From NCBI RefSeq assembly GCF_015234585.1, contig NZ_JADFCM010000001.1, positions 806,001 to 870,000 of the forward strand: 64,000 nt of DNA, written 5' to 3'. Shown here one piece after another: positions 59,022 to 64,000 of the stretch. The translations under genes were made by a program, and so were the position numbers. The notes beneath the pieces are model-generated. The model ran no database searches. It was not told where the DNA came from and saw only the letters and a list, made by a program, of their open reading frames with translations. This DNA comes from Pseudalkalibacillus hwajinpoensis. GTDB taxonomy: Bacteria; Bacillota; Bacilli; Bacillales; Guptibacillaceae. Within the stretch, counting starts at the first letter, position 1, and every line of letters starts with the position of its first letter.

Positions 59022-60330
59022 TATCGGTACCAAATTGTTTCTTAGTTATATCGTTCTTATTGTTGTTATTCTGCTTATTACTACTATTTCATTTCAATAT
59101 TTATTTCAAGAATATCTTGTGCGCGAAACGAGAGAACAGCTGCAAAAAGAGGGATTGCAAATTAGTCAGATGCTCGAAGATCGACAGTGGAAGGGCGAAA
59201 ATCCACCTAATGGGTTACTTGATCGCAGAAGAATTGAAATGGCAGGCAATTTAATCTCATCTCAATTTATAATTTATAATGCAAACGAGAAGGCAATTTA
59301 TTCGAATGTCGATGAAGTGGTTCGAATTGATTATGAAGAAAACAAAGGAAAATTATATGTTACAGAGGAAGTGCCAATTAGTCTTTCACGAGAGCAAGTT
59401 GGCAGTATTGTGCTATTTACGAAGGTAGAAAGTCTTGAAGGTTTCAATCGGATTATTCAGCAATCACAGGCTGTTAGTCTTTTAGTATCTGCTGCTGTTG
59501 CCGTGCTCCTTGCTGCTATTATGCAGAAAGGAATAGCGGGGCCAATTCGATTACTTGCCAATCACATGAGGGAATTTACGATGCGCAATGAACAACCCCC
59601 GTTGACGCTTAAAACAAAGGATGAAATCAATGAACTTGCTAAGACATTTCAAGAACTAACGGAGCAACTTCGAAAAAATGATTTTGATCAGAAGGAATTC
59701 CTTCAAAATGCGTCTCATGAATTAAAAACACCTCTAATGGCCATTCAAGGGAATGCGGAAGGGATTCTAGATGAAGTAATCGTAGGAGAGGACGTCGAGT
59801 ATAGTCTTGAAGTGATTGTGAAAGAAACGCAGCGTTTAAAAAAGATCGTGCAGGACATTTCTTATTTAACTAGGTTAGAAACAGTAGATGAATCTTTTAC
59901 TTATGAAGTAGTCGATCTTCATCACGTGTTGATGGAAGTCATCACTGCGGTAAAACCACTTGCACATCAACGGCAAATAGAGGTAAGGTATGACACTGAT
60001 CATACCATAGACCTTAAGATGGACAGTGATAAAATGAAGCAAGCTTTTATGAATATTTTCGGTAATGCCCTTCGATTCGCTTCATCCGTTATAGAAGTAC
60101 ATGTCCACCAAGATAATCGTCAAGTTTATATTGAGGTTGAAGATGATGGTAAAGGCTTTGGCGAGAATCCAGAGCGCGTATTTGAACGATTTTATACAGG
60201 TGACAAGTCAGGTTCTGGCATTGGTCTATCGATTACGAAAACAATAGTAGAAAAGCATAATGGTAACATTTACGCCGAAGACAATAAAAAGGGAGGAAGG
60301 ATCGTGATCTCGATTCCTTTTCAATCGTAG
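59008..60330 (+). CDS. sensor histidine kinase
   Basis: A 440-residue kinase: two spans (about 7-29 and 150-172) flanking a roughly 120-residue extracellular sensor, HAMP domain, H-box ASHELKTPLMAI (His about 237), N-box IFGNALRF and G-boxes DDGKGFGENPERVF and GSGIGLSIT. ATG 59008 is chosen; ATG 58993 is possible. It may respond to the secreted protein encoded upstream. Confidence 0.9.
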   Translation: MKKFNIGTKLFLSYIVLIVVILLITTISFQYLFQEYLVRETREQLQKEGLQISQMLEDRQWKGENPPNGLLDRRRIEMAGNLISSQFIIYNANEKAIYSNVDEVVRIDYEENKGKLYVTEEVPISLSREQVGSIVLFTKVESLEGFNRIIQQSQAVSLLVSAAVAVLLAAIMQKGIAGPIRLLANHMREFTMRNEQPPLTLKTKDEINELAKTFQELTEQLRKNDFDQKEFLQNASHELKTPLMAIQGNAEGILDEVIVGEDVEYSLEVIVKETQRLKKIVQDISYLTRLETVDESFTYEVVDLHHVLMEVITAVKPLAHQRQIEVRYDTDHTIDLKMDSDKMKQAFMNIFGNALRFASSVIEVHVHQDNRQVYIEVEDDGKGFGENPERVFERFYTGDKSGSGIGLSITKTIVEKHNGNIYAEDNKKGGRIVISIPFQS

Positions 60331-60338
60331 TTAGAACT

Positions 60339-60470
60339 TTATGTTTTATGCTCACTTAACTTTTGTAGAATTTCTTTGCTTTCTTGTTCACTCAAAATAC
60401 CGAATTTCTGACAGAGTTGTGTATAGCCAGCCAATTTCTTAAAATTAACCGAAGATGATCTTTTCATCAT
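60339..60470 (-). CDS. small protein, 43 residues, unknown
   Basis: Minus-strand reading frame from ATG 60470 with AAAGGTGAG before it; sequence begins MMKRSSSVNFKKLAGYTQL and continues CQKFGILSEQESKEILQKL. It is basic at the start, with a helical amphipathic C-terminus. Convergent with the histidine kinase gene. The ribosome binding site supports it; the family is not recognised. Confidence 0.55.
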   Translation of the reverse strand: MMKRSSSVNFKKLAGYTQLCQKFGILSEQESKEILQKLSEHKT

Positions 60471-60700
60471 ACTCACCTTTCTTTCCTTCAGGAAACTTTT
60501 TTAGGTATCAACAATATATGCATGAGCTGGTTGAAAGTGATAGGTGAGTGTCTTTAGAGTTGAAATAAATCTAAGTCAATGTAACAATAAAGCTTGTGCT
60601 AAATTAAAGCATCATGTAAGATGGAGTTATCAATATTTAGTGATATATAAATGTTTGGAATACTATATATGGGTAAAATGTACGTAATTTAATAATTGAG

Positions 60701-60850
60701 TATACGGTGTCGTAGAACGACTTAATAGGGAATCCGGTCGAATCCGGAGCTGTCCCCGCAACTGTCGTGTGGACGAGGCAAGAAACCACTGGAGTTAATT
60801 CCGGGAAGGCTTGCCAAGGAAGAAGCACAAGCCAGTAGACCTGCCGTATA
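60701..60850 (+). ncRNA. cobalamin (B12) riboswitch
   Basis: Contains the B12-box and core motifs in order: GGGAATCCGGTCGAATCCGG, GAGCTGTCCCCGCAACTG, GAGGCAAGAAACCACTGG, GGAAGGCTTGCCAAGGAAG and GCACAAGCCAGTAGACCTGCC. The closing P1 helix pairs TATACGG (60701-60707) with CCGTATA (60844-60850). It precedes a terminator and the ribonucleotide reductase genes. In 60471-60700 I see nothing else of note. Confidence 0.95.
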
Positions 60851-60943
60851 GTCAAAAACGTTTCTATTCTTCGGGGGTTGAGGGTGAGAAATGGCAGGGT
60901 AAATGTACGAGTACGTTCATTTATACGTTGTCGTTTTCTCCAG

Positions 60944-60970
60944 GCTCACTCTTCCGAGAGTGAGCTTTTT
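60944..60970 (+). terminator. riboswitch-controlled terminator
   Basis: GCTCACTCT-TCCG-AGAGTGAGC followed by five T. AGGGTGAG at 60881-60888 could pair with its left arm as antiterminator, so binding of cobalamin would favour termination. Confidence 0.82.
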
Positions 60971-60998
60971 ATTTTGGATGGATAAAGGAGAGAGGTAT

Positions 60999-63230
60999 AT
61001 GAGTACTGTAGCAGAAATGACAGTAACAAAAATGATAGAGGAAGTAAGAACGCTCCTAGATGAGTACCCGTTACTTGCTAGTGAGAGTTTTATTGAAAAA
61101 ACAATTGATGGTATTTCAGAAGAATCAACGCAAGAAGAGGTTGGTAACATTCTAGTTTTAAATGCCCTTGAACGAATTAGCGCAACAGAACCTGACTGGA
61201 CTTATGTGGCAGCAGCTTTTCATCTTCGTTCGCTCTATCGTAAGTCTCTTTCACATCGTTCTGAGAAAGAGGTATATGGTGGGGGAAGCTTCTATCGCCT
61301 TCTACAACAGCTGACAGATGAAGGGATTTATAACAAGGCACTCCTTCAGTCTTATTCCAAGAATGAAGTAGAGCATGTTGCTAAATTAATCGAGCCATCA
61401 AGAGATCGTTTGTTTACATACATCGGACTACGAACGCTCGCAGACCGCTATCTAGCTACAGATCATGATAAGAATGTGTATGAATTACCTCAAGAGCGCT
61501 TTCTAGTCATTGCTATGACACTCATGGTAAATGAACCAAAAGATAAGAGGTTAAATCTGATTGAAGAAGCGTATTGGGCGCTATCTAATTTATATATGAC
61601 AGTAGCAACTCCTACTCTTTCAAATGCAGGGAAAAGCTATGGACAGCTAAGCTCATGCTTTATCGATACGGTGGATGACAGTCTTAGAGGAATCTATGAC
61701 AGCAATACAGATGTAGCGACCGTTTCGAAAAATGGTGGAGGAATTGGAGCATATCTCGGGAAAATTCGTTCTCGTGGGAGTGATATTAAAGGATTTAAAG
61801 GAAATTCATCTGGGGTTTTACCATGGATGAAGCAGTTAAACAATACAGCTGTGAGCGTAGACCAGCTAGGACAGCGTCAAGGTGCTGTTGCTGTATATCT
61901 TGATGTCTGGCATAAAGACGTTTTCGAATTTCTTGATGCCAAGCTTAATAACGGAGACGAAAGAATGAGGACACACGATCTTTTCACGGGTCTTTGTATT
62001 CCAGATATCTTTATGGAAGCAGTGGAAGACCGTGGAGACTGGTATTTATTTGATCCGCATGAAGTCCGTCAGGTGATGGGGTTCTCTCTTGAAGATGCTT
62101 ATGACAAAGAAAAAGGATCAGGAGAGTTTCGTATGAAATATAGGAAATGTGTGAACCATCCTGAACTTTCAAGAAAAACCGTGCCGGCGATTGAGATTAT
62201 GAAGCGAGTTATGAAATCACAATTGGAAACTGGGACGCCTTATATGTTCTATCGAGATACGGTGAATCGAGCGAATCCGAATAAGCATGCTGGTATGATC
62301 TATGCTTCCAATCTTTGTACGGAAATTATGCAAAATATGAGTGCAACGACCGTTGAAGAGGAATTCACGAAAGACGGTAAGATTATCATTACGAAAACGC
62401 CTGGTGACTATGTCGTTTGTAATCTATCAAGTATTAATCTTGGGCGTGCGGTTACAGCTAATGCACTAGAGCGATTAATTCCAATTCAGGTAAGAATGCT
62501 GGATAACGTGATCGATATTAATACGATCGAAGTGCCTCAAGCCCAGTTAACGAATGAGAAGTATAGAAGCATTGGTCTTGGAACGTTTGGTTGGCATCAC
62601 CTCCTTGCGAAAAAAGAGATTGTCTGGGAAAGTCATGAAGCGGCAGACTATGCGGACGAACTATATGAAACAATCAATTATTTAACGATACAGGCAAGTC
62701 ATGAGCTTGCCGTTGAAAAAGGAAGCTACTCTCTCTTTGAAGGCTCTGATTGGCAAAATGGGGAGTACTTTAATCAACGAGGTTACGTTAGTGAAAAATG
62801 GCAGTCCCTTAAGGAAAGGGTCCAAACGAATGGTGTCAGAAACGCCTATCTTTTAGCGGTTGCCCCTAACAGTTCAACAAGTTTAATAGCCGGATCAACA
62901 GCATCAATCGATCCGATTTTTCAAAAAGAATACTCTGAGGAAAAGAAGAACTATAAAATTCCTGTTACAGCGCCTGATCTTTCACCTGAAACGACCTGGT
63001 ATTACAAATCGGCTTATCACATTGATCAGCTTTGGAGTATTGAGCAGAATGCAGCCAGACAGCGTCATGTGGACCAATCAATATCGTTTAATATCTATGT
63101 GCAAAGTACTGTAAAAGCGAAAGACTTACTGAACATTCATATAACAGCCTGGAGAAAAGGTTTGAAAACAACCTACTATACACGAAGTACATCTGTAGAT
63201 ATTGACGACTGTGAAAGCTGCGCAAGCTAA
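60999..63230 (+). CDS. ribonucleoside-diphosphate reductase alpha subunit (class I)
   Basis: A 743-residue catalytic subunit that reduces ribonucleotides: LSNAGKSYGQLSSCFI (first redox Cys), NLCTEIMQ (thiyl radical Cys), VVCNLSSINL (second redox Cys), the paired Tyr/Pro region LLAVAPNSSTSLIAGS and a C-terminal CESC relay pair. There is no clear ATP-cone, the usual N-terminal allosteric domain. ATG 60999 follows AAAGGAGAG. Controlled by the B12 riboswitch upstream; beta subunit follows after 14 bp. Confidence 0.92.
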   Translation: MSTVAEMTVTKMIEEVRTLLDEYPLLASESFIEKTIDGISEESTQEEVGNILVLNALERISATEPDWTYVAAAFHLRSLYRKSLSHRSEKEVYGGGSFYRLLQQLTDEGIYNKALLQSYSKNEVEHVAKLIEPSRDRLFTYIGLRTLADRYLATDHDKNVYELPQERFLVIAMTLMVNEPKDKRLNLIEEAYWALSNLYMTVATPTLSNAGKSYGQLSSCFIDTVDDSLRGIYDSNTDVATVSKNGGGIGAYLGKIRSRGSDIKGFKGNSSGVLPWMKQLNNTAVSVDQLGQRQGAVAVYLDVWHKDVFEFLDAKLNNGDERMRTHDLFTGLCIPDIFMEAVEDRGDWYLFDPHEVRQVMGFSLEDAYDKEKGSGEFRMKYRKCVNHPELSRKTVPAIEIMKRVMKSQLETGTPYMFYRDTVNRANPNKHAGMIYASNLCTEIMQNMSATTVEEEFTKDGKIIITKTPGDYVVCNLSSINLGRAVTANALERLIPIQVRMLDNVIDINTIEVPQAQLTNEKYRSIGLGTFGWHHLLAKKEIVWESHEAADYADELYETINYLTIQASHELAVEKGSYSLFEGSDWQNGEYFNQRGYVSEKWQSLKERVQTNGVRNAYLLAVAPNSSTSLIAGSTASIDPIFQKEYSEEKKNYKIPVTAPDLSPETTWYYKSAYHIDQLWSIEQNAARQRHVDQSISFNIYVQSTVKAKDLLNIHITAWRKGLKTTYYTRSTSVDIDDCESCAS

Positions 63231-63244
63231 AGGAGGAATTGGAA

Positions 63245-64000
63245 TTGACTACGATTCAACAAAGAAAGCTATACGATGTCTCCGCACCGAATAGCTCGAC
63301 TGGAATTATCAATGGGGAAAGCTCAAACGTTTTAAATTGGGATGATGTCCGTTTTAGCTGGGCATATCCTATGTACAAAAATATGCTAGGAAACTTTTGG
63401 ACTCCGTTTGAAATTAATATGTCGAACGACGTGAAGCAATGGGAAGCATTAAGCGAAGATGAGCAAGATACGTTTAAGAAAATTATTGGCCTTCTTGCCT
63501 TCCTAGATTCGATTCAAACTGATTATTCAAGTAAGGTTGCGGATTATTTAACAGATTCAAGCCTTTCTGCGCTCATGCAGGTGCTTTCGTTCCAGGAAGT
63601 TGTACATAATCAGTCATATAGCTATGTACTTTCTTCCATTGTAAATAAAAATGAGCAAGACCGCATTTTTGAATATTGGAAGCATGATGACGTGCTCTTA
63701 GAACGAAACCAATTTATTGCTTCTGGTTATGAAGCATTTGTTAAAAATCCAACACCACAAACGTTTTTTGAATCGATTGTTTATGACATTATTCTTGAAG
63801 GACTTTTCTTCTACGCCGGGTTCGCTTTCTTTTATAACCTTGCTCGAAATCAAAAGATGGTGTCTACCTCAACAATGATTAACTATATTAATCGCGATGA
63901 GCAGCTGCATGTGACGTTGTTCGTTAATATAGTGAAAGAATTGTTCAATGAGCATCCTGAACTGAATACGAAAGAAAATCATGATTTCATCACGAATACA
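63245..64000 (+). CDS. ribonucleoside-diphosphate reductase beta subunit (partial, N-terminal part)
   Basis: 252 codons are present; the gene continues beyond the right edge. TTG 63245 lies 9 bp from AGGAGG. Metal ligands are visible: Asp in LLAFLDSIQTD, Glu and His in SFQEVVHNQSYSY with the radical Tyr four residues after His, as E115-H118-Y122 of NrdB, and later Glu/His in ILEGLFF and RDEQLHV. It makes the tyrosyl radical that starts catalysis in the alpha subunit and needs oxygen. No nrdI gene is seen in the window. Confidence 0.92.
   Translation, partial: MTTIQQRKLYDVSAPNSSTGIINGESSNVLNWDDVRFSWAYPMYKNMLGNFWTPFEINMSNDVKQWEALSEDEQDTFKKIIGLLAFLDSIQTDYSSKVADYLTDSSLSALMQVLSFQEVVHNQSYSYVLSSIVNKNEQDRIFEYWKHDDVLLERNQFIASGYEAFVKNPTPQTFFESIVYDIILEGLFFYAGFAFFYNLARNQKMVSTSTMINYINRDEQLHVTLFVNIVKELFNEHPELNTKENHDFITNT

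Overview
The window looks like chromosomal DNA of a low-to-mid GC, spore-forming member of the Bacillaceae. The reasons are: strong AGGAGG ribosome binding sites with many TTG and GTG starts; dense T-tailed intrinsic terminators; tiny YjcZ-type membrane proteins behind a SigK-like promoter; candidate CcpA, CodY, Fur and CstR sites; and close matches to Bacillus families (RelP/YwaC, BmrA, YhfK, YuiD, the YrkE-J set, YtrA-type GntR). I see no prophage, insertion sequence, CRISPR array, tRNA or rRNA. It reads as housekeeping and accessory metabolism in short operons.

Layout. 1-5.4 kb: a carboxymuconolactone decarboxylase-like gene (cut by the window edge), a LysR regulator with a divergent DJ-1/PfpI gene, a repetitive DUF6944-type protein, an MFS exporter, a DUF1540 protein, and an ArsR-SRPBCC fusion with a second SRPBCC gene. 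5.5-16.4 kb: ilvD, a NERD protein, an HpaB-type flavin hydroxylase and short-chain fatty acid permease pair, RelP, a Gfo/Idh/MocA dehydrogenase, and a nitroreductase whose promoter spacer is filled by a Fur box. 16.4-19.6 kb: CstA, a membrane acyltransferase and an HxlR regulator. 19.8-23.2 kb: DM13 protein, two-component system and membrane-anchored MsrAB, which looks like an extracytoplasmic oxidation-repair operon. 23.3-28.2 kb: a persulfide/sulfide regulon (CstR, DsrE-like, two rhodaneses, TusA-rhodanese, rhodanese-metallo-beta-lactamase, TusA, TSUP exporter) plus a DUF202 membrane protein, with five CstR-like operators.

28.2-34.3 kb: a CorC/HlyC-type membrane protein with an unusual hairpin between its ribosome binding site and start, a VTT-domain protein, an EthD protein, a flavodoxin-fold reductase, three tiny membrane proteins, PurU and a DeoR regulator with duplicated operators. 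34.4-37.7 kb: LLM oxidoreductase, IDEAL-domain protein plus Rrf2 regulator, an HTH-less cyclic-nucleotide-binding-domain protein and a nitroreductase, linked by a shared TGTAA-N9-TTACA operator. This looks like a compact, probably redox-responsive regulon. 37.9-51.5 kb: BmrA, two AgcS symporters, an SDR, a MutS2-like protein lacking the Smr domain behind a structured leader, YuiD, an old-yellow-enzyme, a diguanylate cyclase, YhfK and a class F-like sortase fused to an FnIII domain. 51.6-55.4 kb: a YtrA-type ABC operon. 55.4-60.5 kb: DUF4349 lipoprotein, MscS channel, a secreted acidic coiled-coil protein behind 11-bp direct repeats, and the two-component system that may control it. 60.7-64 kb: a cobalamin riboswitch and terminator in front of an oxygen-dependent ribonucleotide reductase operon (alpha complete, beta cut by the window edge).

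All function calls come from reading motifs and from recollection of families; no database search was run.
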